A stretch of 64,000 bases of DNA from Amoeboaphelidium protococcarum (Eukaryota > Aphelidiomycota > Aphelidea), in assembly GCA_023515745.1 (NCBI GenBank), contig JALECJ010000257.1, positions 436,687 through 500,686 on the forward strand, read 5' to 3'. The first letter of the stretch is position 1; every line of letters begins with the position of its first letter. This document shows, piece by piece, positions 11,430 through 21,774 of the stretch. A model generated the notes under the pieces. The model was not told the DNA's origin. It saw only the letters and a list, made by a program, of their open reading frames with translations, and did no database searches. Both the position numbers and the translations under genes were made by a program.

Positions 11430-13617
11430 ATTTTATTTAATTTCAGACGGCGCATAGACGTAAAAGTCAGGTTCAGACTATCGTACAAAAGACTATTTCG
11501 GCAGAGCAGGAGCAATATGCTTGGCACCATCAACTATTAGCAGACGAATAGACTAGTAAAAGGTACCCAACGTGGATTTGCAGACAGTGCTTGTGGAGTC
11601 AGATGTACCTGCCAGCTCAGACACAACAAACTACGCGTCACGGAGATGATTTCTAATAGCGGCGGTAGTCAATGGATCATTATTGGCCATTTTGGGAGGC
11701 AGAGTAGCAGAGTCAAGAGCACCAGAAGAAGGCATGACTCTAGCACGAGCACTCTTTACCGCAGAGGTCAGCTGGTTGCGAGTAGAGCGATTACGACGCG
11801 GAATAGCTTAATGTGTAAGTCTGGCACATTCAGAGCATTATGTATCGCCAAGCAAGTGTACTCCTTTGTGTTGAGACTCCTGACGATGCTTCCGTATCGA
11901 GAGCTACCAGATGAAAATATACTTGTTGCCATCTTCTCTAATCTTTGCAGACTTTTCACGTACCCGGCGCCAATACTCATGATCAAAGTCAATCTTGAGT
12001 TGAGTAATCTTTTCGCAGGTAGCATTGATAAATTTAACAGTCTTGCTTCTCTTGCAGTAATCCATGAGAAGTAGAGGATCATATGGACTTTTAGTAGTCT
12101 CGCATATGAGCTACTTGGTCATCCAGCCAGCCATCAGCGCCTCTTCTCGATCAGTTTCAAGCAGCTGCACAAAGAACTGGCATTGACCGCGTTACTTGCC
12201 AGTGAGGTGGTAGATAAACTTGTCCTTCTTAATCTTTGTGGACTTTGTGCAGAAGGGACAGAAGAATTCAGCCATTTCAGTAGCTTTCACAATCTTGCAA
12301 AAGTCAGACAATTCACGGTAGCCCAGATGAAGCCAGTTATCAACGCTAAACAATTCTTCTTACCAGAATCCACGCCAGAAACTTGAGCACCCTTCATCCT
12401 TTCAGCGAGGTTCTTGGCGTCAGTGAGATAGACAGCACCAAACAGCTTCCCAGACACGTCAGACTATCTGTTACGTTCCAGATCCCTCTTCACATTAGCG
12501 TATTGCCATGGCCTATCCTTGAAGTTAACAGCAATGGAACAGCCGTATCCATCAGAAAGCAGCGTGACTTCGTCTACATCAACTGCAATCTTCCGAAGTC
12601 GGGTCTTCTTCAGGTTGATAATAGACTTGACAGAACACGCAGATAGAGATTAGATGCCAGAGTAGTGCAAGACTCTATTGTCCACTTAAACATATCGTGG
12701 GACATCAGTACTCATAGGAAAGATGCTGAAAGTAGGCACATCTAGCCCTTATGTTTCACCACGCAGGTATTTCATGTATAGCAGAAGTGACTACTACCCC
12801 ATCAGACTGTCGAAGGCAGGCCCAGCGCGAGACTTCATACTGAGCTGCTGACGACTTCGAGCTCTACCTTGTTTGTGGACACCAACTTTCTTTGCCAGAT
12901 TTCGAGGACTCCTTCTCTGCATAACATATTCACGGCGAGGCTCTGGAGGCTCATACGAGGAGGTGACAATATCCAAGAGGAAACTACAGTGAACTTTCGT
13001 AAACCAGAACAGATCTTCATCCCAATCCATCTGATTATAGATCTGCGATACCAGTTTTGCATCAGCCACCTCCTAATGTTCCTGATCGTCAGCATCGTAC
13101 TCCGCAGAAATGGAGACTTTAACCGAGCGGTCCAACAGCAGCAACTCTGGATGATCAAACTGAAATGCCTCACTTATTATTATTATTATTAAATCATTTA
13201 TTTATACAGACACTCAATGTGTACATCTGTTTATGCCTTTGAACTTTAGTTCAAGGTTTGAATGCAACAATTGACCTCCACAACGGTTTTGTTTGTTTTT
13301 TCATTGTTTGTTCTCACGACTTTGATCTCGCGCCCATTGAATGTAAGTATCGTCCATGCATTACTCATTAAATACCGCCACTGCTTTATATTAGCTCCTT
13401 TAGTGGTAGGTACAGACATACTTTCTCTGCGGATGTAGCGGGCCGTCTTCTATCTCTGAATGATAAAACAATACTAAGAGGATAATAGATCGGCTGATTA
13501 ATCGCAGTACGTAACATTCGTGAGAATAGAAAATTTAAATACTTTAGTAATCTACACACGTTCATTAATATCACCAGAACCAGCACTATCATTTACGAAT
13601 GTTTTCGGCTTAACCAT
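11430..13617 (-). CDS. Uncharacterised multi-exon protein with CPFC motif (C-terminus unresolved)
   Basis: Best model: exons 13225-13617, 12364-13159 and 12283 down to about 11430, with introns of 65 nt (GTACAC..TTTCAG) and 80 nt (GTAAGA..GAAAG). All phases agree. The product begins 'MVKPKTFVNDSAGSGDINER' and contains a basic stretch ('RRSPRNLAKKVGVHKQGRAR') and a possible zinc-binding region with 'EFFCPFCTKSTKIKKDKFIYH' then Cys residues. Composition is protein-like throughout, but I do not recognise the family. The last exon has no TGA before the GYF-domain gene in the same frame, so either a further intron exists or the two are one gene of about 1000 residues. Exon borders are inferred. 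Confidence 0.4.
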
Positions 13618-13764
13618 AGTTCGGTGGAGACTAAAACTTATTGTCAGTGTCAGACGAATTCCCTGATCGAATCTTAATCACTTATACAATAGAGACATTG
13701 AACTCATCGTAGCATAAAGTATCAGATATATAGCGTCTCAATCGCGGTGTCTCTTGCCGTAGAT

Positions 13765-14374
13765 ATGAGTGAATGTGTAAAGGAACTACTGATTAGGGAG
13801 GATCACCGCGTTGCAGAATGTTGTTTCATCTCTTTTGATCTCACATACGATATGAGTACAGTATTTGACTGCGGTTACGCTTTTTTTTACATTAAAGATT
13901 ATATTGCTAGATTTCGCGAGGATGCTCATACAAGTCTGAGTTCGGAATCCCTCCCAATTACATGATTGTATAAATTGCCCAAGAAGATACTATGATATGC
14001 GCATCATTGTGCAAACGGGCAGATATCGCAGGAGTAATATGCAGGTACACATAGACAAAAGATTACTTAAGGATGATGAATTACAACTCGGCAAGAATAG
14101 AATAGGTTAAACATCACCTTGCGATCAAAGTACTTTAAGACATGTTGAATAGACGCGTTCTACTAAATGATATCGATATTAAAGGCCATTTAAGGTGAAG
14201 GCTGATGTCGGGTTGAAGCCGTTAGTTCCGAGTTGACTTGTATTAAGACTTAAGATGAAACGCAAATGCAATAATGTGGATATTATGGCCAAATAACTTA
14301 ATATGAAACGCTAATAGAATAGCCAACAAGTCAGCAAGAAGACTTAGACCCATCAAGTCTGCTTTAAGGATTGA
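13765..14374 (+). CDS. Uncharacterised ~168-aa protein, three exons
   Basis: Model: 13765-13860, 13911-14194, 14248-14374, with introns of 50 nt (GTATTT..GCTAG) and 53 nt (GTGAAG..TTAAG). Joining them gives a continuous frame of 169 codons ending in TGA. The product starts 'MSECVKELLIREDHRVAECC' and ends with a Lys/Arg/Gln-rich segment ('RLKMKRKCNNVDIMAKQLNM'). No known domain is visible. The second intron could instead end at 14225, changing the C-terminus. Support rests on consistent phases and protein-like composition only. Confidence 0.4.
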
Positions 14375-14782
14375 TATTATAACTGGACGTAGGTACGGTG
14401 TGTGAATGACATATGACGAAATACGCGCCAGGTTGGAGTTGGATAAGCAGCCTTTGATTTATGAAAACCAATTTACCGTTCATATTCAAGAAACTACCAA
14501 TCCATAACCCTCAACATTATGCGTTTTACAGTACTACAGGTCGCCTTGAAAATGAAATCATTGCGCTTCGTTTAATAAATTCTGTCTTCTTGAAAGTGTG
14601 CTCCTTTACACATAGATTCAAATTAACTCAAATAATCAACAATGATTTAAAGTAATTGCTATCGCGCTCATCTTCAATTATATTTGAATAGCTTTTGCAT
14701 TTTTCGGTGAAAGTTCAAAGGCATGCGCGTACGGCCGTCAAATTGGCACGATTTGGCTGGCCAACTACGGCATTATTCACAA
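14375..14782. other. Short intergenic region between convergent genes
   Basis: A plus-strand ATG at 14461 opens a frame of about 65 codons ('MKTNLPFIFKKLPIHNP') with no recognised domain. I see nothing else in this stretch. Confidence 0.3.
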
Positions 14783-16106
14783 TCATCGAGAGAAAATCTC
14801 AAAAATCTGCCCTTCTCTCAGCTTCATTATCATCAGTTTTAATGTAGGAACATGCTACCTAGACTCTTTATAACGACTCTCAGTCCAATTAAAACCTTCA
14901 AACAGGAGACAATTGCAAAAGACGTGATAAATCGTTCTATGCTTTACTCCGCACGGACATTAGTGACTTTTGGAGTTAAACCCCAGTTCCTCATTAAACA
15001 TAAGTGGACTAAATCCACTAAGAACGTAGGTAATGAGCCTTCTGTCATCTCTAATCTTGTCATACAGATGTAGAACATCCGCAGTATTCAGGATCTCTAA
15101 GCCACATCGTTCTCGTCTTCTCGCTCTCATTTGCATAAGCTCGTATGCAACTTTCTATTTATGCTGCTTAATACTTTCAGCAACATACCTCCTGTTACTC
15201 AGCTTTATTGCTACCGCATCCGCCTCTTCTTCAGAGTATTCGAAGGTAGGCAATAACTTTGGAATGTCATTCTCCTCCGCTTATAGATCTGATAGTTGAT
15301 GTAGAATATGGCTCTATGGCAGGCATCTCCACGCGTAGTCCGCAATAAGACGTCGTTATAGGATCGCTTCTTCTACAGACTAGAGATCATAAATGCAGTA
15401 CAGTGGCTCTGCAGGACAGGAAATAAATGCTTTTAGACAACTCCTCAAAGCAAGAATGCCTCACTTGGATTGTCAAATTTGAGAGCATTCAGTAGCGCAA
15501 TATATAGAGCCAGCTTGCGCCCAGTGATACCAAAAGGCTCCAACTAGGATGCGTTTCTAATATACAAACAGCGTAGTAGTCAGATGCCATCTTACAGCTT
15601 GCATAACGCGCCTAGCGCCAAATTTATACAGGTTGGGGTTGGGATCATCCAAATACGCGTGACGTAATTATTGCAGGACAGCAGGGCCTATCGCATCACC
15701 AAGTAACTGGGTGTGGAAACTTTAACGACCACGGGGAAACTATGAATTGCAGAGGAACTCAAGCATGGACGCTACGTATTGCTGGTAAGACAGGTCAGGT
15801 AATTAAGTGCCTTCTTCATGCCAAACATTGAGGCAGATGTAAAGGAATCTTTAAGCAGAGGACAGAGAGGTGGAGCAGGTATTAATGTACGCGATTAAGG
15901 CAGACTTATCGAAAACATCAAGCTCTATCGCATTGCAGAACTTTCAAGCGTATTTGATATGCATGTTCATACTGACACACTGTTGATTGTGAGCCTGGTC
16001 AGACTTGTCCAATATTCTGACGCCATTTGTACGAAAAGCCTAGTATCCCATCTTTTTGGTCCATTATTCGTTCAGAGGCCGCCTGGCGAACGTCTTGAAT
16101 GGTCAT
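14783..16106 (-). CDS. Four-exon gene with retroelement-like CCHC C-terminus
   Basis: Exons 16005-16106, 15630-15940, 15465-15556 and 14783-15408 join in phase through canonical introns of 64, 73 and 56 nt (the last is GTGAGG..CCTGTCCTGCAG) to give 376 residues. The N-terminus 'MTIQDVRQAASERIMDQKDG' is helical. The C-terminus has 'RRLITYVLSGFSP' and 'CPCGVKHRTIYHVFCNCLLF', a Cys-Cys-His-Cys arrangement resembling that which follows the polymerase/RNase H part of many non-LTR retroelement proteins. I see no reverse-transcriptase catalytic motif in it. It may be a domesticated fragment, or the resemblance may be chance. Spliced structure argues against a fresh insertion. Confidence 0.5.
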
Positions 16107-16663
16107 TAGTCACCAGATTAACTGACGGCAAAAACTAAGCACTTATCAAATCGCTGTCCATCATGGAAGATTTTGAATTTATATTAATAAATCGATTTTG
16201 TTTTTTGTAATGTCATGACAACAAGTAATGACAGCAATTTGCAACGCTCGTTTCTTAGCATACAGCAAGCACAAAATAATATTTTTACTCAAGTTGCTAA
16301 GCACCAATTCTTCATGCACTTTCTTTGTTCCGGAGATGATCAATTACCTTATGATCGAACTTTTTAAGCGTCTGATCCCCATTGTTGTGAATTTAAAGAT
16401 ACGAAAACTAAAACAGATCGATCACAGACCTGTATGAATGAGCAGAACGCGGCTCTCTAATCAGCCTTATCATCAAAAATATCGCGAATAATAGATGTCA
16501 AATTATGTGCATCCACGTAATACGTCGGCGTAGAGTGGATATATATGCCTGCTACATTCATTGTCTGGCCTGAGGACTGCAAGAAATTGTAATTGAAAAC
16601 GTGTGGGCGCGTTCTCCGATTTTCCTTAAAACTATTTATTGAACATACTCTAATTTCAATACA
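16107..16663. other. Intergenic region with unsupported small ORFs
   Basis: The HNH gene promoter should lie at the right end. A minus-strand frame 16340-16561 ('MNVAGIYIHSTPTYYVDAHN', 73 codons) is preceded by an acceptor-like TTTCTTGCAG and could be a terminal exon. A plus-strand frame at 16228-16437 has no recognisable content. Confidence 0.3.
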
Positions 16664-17245
16664 ATGGCTCAAGTAGATGAATTAACCACCGATGGAAGAT
16701 AGGACGAGACTTTGGAGATTATCAAGAAGCAGAAGCGGATATTTACACACTCAATGCGCAAAGCATGTTGGAAGAAGGTAATTTCATATAAGCGAATTCA
16801 CTCCGCATATTTAATTAATGTAACAGTACAGTAGGCTCAGACAGTGATGGGAAGAGATCCTTAACGTTGGCGCTATGACGCTGCAGGGAACCTGGTGTGC
16901 CGTGCATTGACCAACTGTCCCGGAGTGCTTTGTCATGAATATGATCACATTGTGCCGTACAGTAAAGGAGGCGACACATCCGTGGAAAATTGTCAGATTC
17001 TGCAGACGCGGGTGAATCGTCTTAAACGAGACTATTTGGATCTAGACCGCGATCTTCTCACTCAGCACAGTATTAAACACTCATTCTCCAACTACGACAT
17101 GGATATTATAGAGATCGCACTCTGGGGTGATGTCAAGCGATAACTTCAAGGATTTCCGGATGTCATGCTCATGTGCGCCGTCAAGTCTGAAGACGTGAAT
17201 ACTGTGAAATGTGAAGACTATGTCAAGCAATAAAAGTAGCTTTGA
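16664..17245 (+). CDS. HNH endonuclease-domain protein
   Basis: Exons 16664-16777 and 16835-17245 with a 57-nt intron (GTAATT..CAGTAG) encode 174 residues. The central domain is a standard HNH fold: 'CPGVLCHEYDHIVPYSKGGD' supplies the DH pair, followed by 'SVENCQILQTRVNRLKRD' with the conserved Asn residues, and the Trp/Arg-rich lead-in 'RDPQRWRYDAAGNLVC'. Similar stand-alone HNH proteins of unknown role are encoded in plant and protist nuclear genomes; in bacteria such domains nick or cut DNA. There is no organelle leader that I can see. Host function is unknown; this does not look like an intron-encoded homing enzyme. Confidence 0.8.
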
Positions 17246-17489
17246 TAGGTTGCTGTATTGTCTTTCTCTACTACTGAGGTAGACAGCCATTGATCCGTTG
17301 TTACCCGAAATAGATCGAGACATCCCTCAGCGTTGCCATGTTACAAAGTCGTTTTCCTCTATTGGAGCATACAAGGAAGCGAGTTGTTGTTGTTTCAAGT
17401 CTTTCGTTTGATCAATCAAATCAATCTTTTCGCTGCGACAACAACAACGGAAAACAATCTATTTAGATCTATCAAGCCGATATATTGCA

Positions 17490-18689
17490 ATGGTCTGCGC
17501 AACAACTCCGTCACCTCAGTCAGAGACTAGAGTAATTCGTCTGTCACACTAGACAACCTCCTCGAGTGGTCCTGTCCGTATAGCGAGAAGAATTGAAACA
17601 ATTCATAATCCTCCTGCGAGCGGATTATCATCGGCTGTTGTTGGCGAGAGTAGAAATGCCGATAATAATACAACTACTGGTGGTTCCTCTTCTAGTCGAA
17701 TAATGTCAAGAATTAATAATGGCGATATCAGTTGGCTCACTGGCAGATCTTTTGGCAATCGAAACTAAAATCGATAGGCATCGCTAGACGATTATGGGAT
17801 TAGATCTAATGGCAGAAGTTAATCAAATGACTTCATGAGACTCAGCGAGCGTTAAAAGAGGAGATTAAATGGACACGTGGTTCATACTCTGCTGCATCCG
17901 TAAGGCTCTTGTAAATCTTAATAAAGCTCGTTGGTACTTGATATGCAATTTGGTGCTCAATAACATCCGCAAACTACCAGCAGATAAAATCCTCTGGTAT
18001 CGCTTAATGAGGGAGAAGGCGAGGATCATTTCGATGTCGAGCAAGAAGGCGATTATTATGATGATGTTCAGCTTGGTGATGATGATGATGACGATGATGA
18101 GGGCGATGAGAGCGATTTAGTTGATGGGGTCAATGATGGAGTAGGGGACACTGTTGATATACCATTATTGCGTACACAGCAAAGTTTCGCCGCAAGACCA
18201 GGTGTCATTGATAACCGTTCGCGCTCTACTGGCACATCTATCCCTGTAAATATCATTAGAGATAATTCTGCTCAGAATGGTGGTCAGCAATAGTTGTCTA
18301 ACGAGTCTTACATTACAAGATTTCGCCGCATCAGAGATTTGCTGGATTAATCTCATGCCAATTAGTTTTCCGATAGAAATGGTGTAAATTTGAATCAAGA
18401 TTCTGCAGTGGCAAATTCTTAAAGATCTGGTTAGTACGATATTCTGAACATGATGGAATAAGATGGCCTGAATCCCGATGGATAGACACGCGATGGGCAA
18501 GATCGAATGACTAGATTGTTGAGACGTATTTCAAGCATCAGGAACGCACGCTAGTAATAGCAGTCATCATCCTCTATAAGACAAACACCTGTTAATCAGC
18601 AGGAAGAGACAATGCTGACGCGTTCATACACTGTAAGAGGCGGCTCTCAATCTACCGGGACATCCACCTCTGATAGACCTCAATGCTGA
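17490..18689 (+). CDS. Intrinsically disordered Ser/Gln/Asp-rich protein
   Basis: A 399-residue intronless frame from ATG 17490 to TGA 18687-18689. It is rich in Ser, Asn, Arg and Gln, with an acidic block around residues 200-220 ('GDDDDDDDEGDESDL') and no predicted globular domain or membrane segment. Many TAR codons are used, singly and in pairs, as expected for Gln-rich low-complexity protein. A short motif 'ESYITRFRRIRDLLDQSH' may form a helix. Function unknown; the frame is credible because it is long, stays open, and ends just before the spacer to SPT7. Confidence 0.6.
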
Positions 18690-18928
18690 TCACGATACTC
18701 GATGTATTTATATAAAAACTAGATCGTTTTCTTAATATGAATTCCTCATACTATTTTTTATAATTTCGTCCTATTGTTGACATACGTATATCTATTATAT
18801 ACTGCCTATACAGAGTTTCCTTGCACTAGAATCGCTAAGAGTTTTCCTGCGAGCGTCGCTAATCTCTTTTTGGCTTCGTTAGAACGACGCTCTTTCTGCA
18901 TAAATTCACTTGTTCATTCCACACGGTA

Positions 18929-21427
18929 ATGCATAGAGAAGAGGAGTTGCAAATGGAAAGCGGCACTGTGGACACTAATGGTGATCATCATGAGTAGGGA
19001 GTATTATTATAATTATTATCTCTATAAATGGCGCAATAAATATTTACTGATGAATTTATGCGGTGCTTTAATTTCTCACCAGAGGAACGGAATGCTGTCT
19101 CGCAGCGAATTCTCGTATCAGAAGAGTCGTGGAAAAATTTCGTATTGGCTGCAAAGTCAAAGTTACAATCTACTGCTCGGTAGCAACTCTAATAGTCATC
19201 ATCATCATCACCTACAATGAGAAGGTCAAGTGGTAAATAGAGAAGCAAGGCTCGTGTGGAAATTAATAATAATAATTATCAATAGATGGATGATCTGCAA
19301 CTCAAGATTTTGAATGTGCTGTTTGAACTCGATACATATCAGTCTCTCCGTCTGGACAGCATATATTACACTTTTGAAGATTATTATGAGCTCTTTGGAT
19401 CATAACAAGTTAATAATGATAATTGTTAATTTAGATAGAATGGCGGTGCTACTAGTACACGGAGTAACAGTGATTAGAATGGACATTTTGATGATTAGAG
19501 TGTAGTATCGTAGAGTAATGGTGACAATCCGTATAATTTAGAAGTTGATTAAAAGAAGCGGCATTTAATTTAAAGGATACAAAATAGGCACAGTTCTCTT
19601 AATATGGATAAAGTATAGTAAATATTTGATGGTCTTAAGCCTAAAGAGAAAGAGTAAAAGCAGTAGACGTTTACTGAAGTTGCGCTTAAAGTTTTGGATG
19701 AACTCAAAGCATATAGAGAGCACTCTTTCCCCTTCCTCACTAAAGTCAATAAGAGGGAGGCTCCTGATTATTATGACATTATCAAGTAGCCCATGGATCT
19801 AGGCACCATCACCAAGAAGGTTAAGTAGATGGTTTATATTAGTAAGGCTGAATTTATGGCGGATCTAGAGCTCATATGGTCCAACTGTTTGTACTACAAT
19901 AGTGACCCTCGATCTATATACCGCGTTCATGCCACTAAAATGAAAGAGAAATGCGATACGTTATTGGTCAAGGTGCCAGAAATTAATTTAAAACCTTTAC
20001 TGTAGCAGCAATAGTCTTTGTAGTATTAGTAATAGCAGTTTCAGTAGTCAATGTCATCAATGAATGGTGGAAAGATGGATGAAGCTGCCTCAGTTACCAG
20101 TGCAAATAGAGGTACAGGTAGCGTGGCGGCCGAGAGTGACGATGAGGATGATGAAGATAATAATAATGGAGGTGGTGGTGGTGGCGGTTCTGTCTCTGCG
20201 GGTAATGGCCAAGTTGCTATAGCTAGTTCATTGAGCAGGTATGCTCGATCGAGCGATTCCACCTCTTAGTAGCAGTATAACGTTGTTGGTCTGGATTCTC
20301 ATGATTAATTGAATTGCGCTGTGCCTCTAAAATTGCTTTTCGCGTAAAAGTCTTTAATAACTTGTTCATAACGGGTGAATGAATAATATGGTAATTAATA
20401 ATAATAATAATAATAATAAAGGTCTGCCAGTGGGATGATGGAGTTTGCTCTCTAGGAGAAGCTATATAAATGTCGTGATTTAATGTGTCCAAGCTCTGGA
20501 TCTGCATACTGCCCTGAACTTTAACATTTTGCCAACTCTATGCCAGAGATTCCATTGTCTTAACATCATTAGGATTCTGCTTTCTCAGCAGCAGCAGCAG
20601 ATGATACTATGCGATCATGGATGCTTTCTGAACGCACGGCGCGTCAGTATAGTTCTATTCTATCGTTGCGCAATGAATGTGGAGATTTGCAAGAGTAAAT
20701 TATATCTAGAGTGAGTGAAGATACTCCTACTCCTACTACTATTACTACTACTCCTTGTCATTAGAACAGGCGGTATAATATTGTTCAGCAGCATTTCGAT
20801 CTCTCTAAAAGCATTGCTCTGGTCAGTCTTTTGTGCGGATTCACTGGCATTCAATCCTCGTGTCAATAGGTACTTAAAGACTTGTACTGTCAATTTGTGC
20901 GGTCCATTGCTAGAGTATTTAAAGAGTATAGCGATTCTTATGGTTAGTAGTTTGGTGCTTATGATTTATTAGCTCTCACAATCCGGTCATAAACAGGACA
21001 GACTGCTCGAGAACTTTTAGACTTTGCCTCTTTACCGGAATCGCTAATTAATCGGTATCAATATTCTAGGGAGGCTTTACAGCATAAATTATAGAGTCTC
21101 ACTCCCTCTTCTGCTTTGTAAGAACATGGTCGCGTAGATATAGTTGATGACTTGCGAAGGCGGTTGTATATTGGTGAGGATTAAGCAGAGGGATAAAATT
21201 CTGTTGGCGCACCATCATCCTAATAATCCTATCCAACGTCTACACTGAATATTCTCTCAACCACTGATTAGATCATTGGTCTTGCCCGGCCGTATTTTTA
21301 ATAAAAACTTGCGTCCGCTGCCATGTCCACCTCAGGCACTCTTATAGACGATGAGACATTTGAGAAGAAGCGGAAGAAGAAGAGGTCTCCAGCACGTCCT
21401 AAATCGCGTCTCAAATAATAGTAATGA
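18929..21427 (+). CDS. SPT7: SPT7-like SAGA subunit with bromodomain
   Basis: An intronless 832-residue protein. The bromodomain lies at about residues 245-360: '[20 protein letters not shown]', '[20 protein letters not shown]', '[15 protein letters not shown]'; the IWSNCL motif is characteristic of Spt7. A histone-fold-like region follows at about 620-700 ('[16 protein letters not shown]', '[11 protein letters not shown]'). In SAGA, Spt7 scaffolds the complex with its histone fold pairing with Taf10, and the bromodomain reads acetyl-lysine. A basic tail '[15 protein letters not shown]' ends the protein. It contains Gln tracts written partly or wholly in TAA/TAG, including eight consecutive TAA codons at 20396-20419. 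An acidic and Gly-rich linker lies after the bromodomain. Confidence 0.88.
20396..20419 (+). repeat. (TAA)8 repeat coding poly-Gln in SPT7
   Basis: Eight consecutive TAA triplets in the SPT7 reading frame. Under the code used here they encode eight glutamines; under the standard code they would be eight stops. Confidence 0.85.
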
Positions 21428-21774
21428 TGATGTCTCTTTTATAAACTGCTCCTCTGACATTAATTGAATCCATCATTATATATGTGAACTTTATACATTG
21501 ATGTCTATGTATACAACATTGCTGCTATATTCTCGAATGTATATATATTTTGTACCTTTTCCGTTACATTATGGTTGTTGTGTTGTTGAAACGTGTCGCT
21601 TTGACGTTTCTCGCTCAATTCTTAATTTTGTAAATCTGCTCTTCCTTCGACGTTCTTTAAAGCCTTTCCCTCTTCTTCTTCTTCGTTGAATCTCTTTGTA
21701 CGCGGACATATAAAACTCCACTATTGTTATTTGAAGAACACTGCTAATTTGCTATTGTTGAGCCTATTAGAATT
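21428..21774. other. Intergenic, likely CPSF1 promoter
   Basis: AT- and pyrimidine-rich spacer between SPT7 and CPSF1, both on the plus strand. It has a CTTCTTCTTCTTC tract at about 21677-21689. I see no gene in it. Confidence 0.4.

Noticed and set aside
14783-16106. Frameshifted pseudogene or decayed retroelement
   Set aside because: The apparent frame changes are all explained by GT..AG introns of 56-73 nt with matching phases, so a live spliced gene is the simpler reading.
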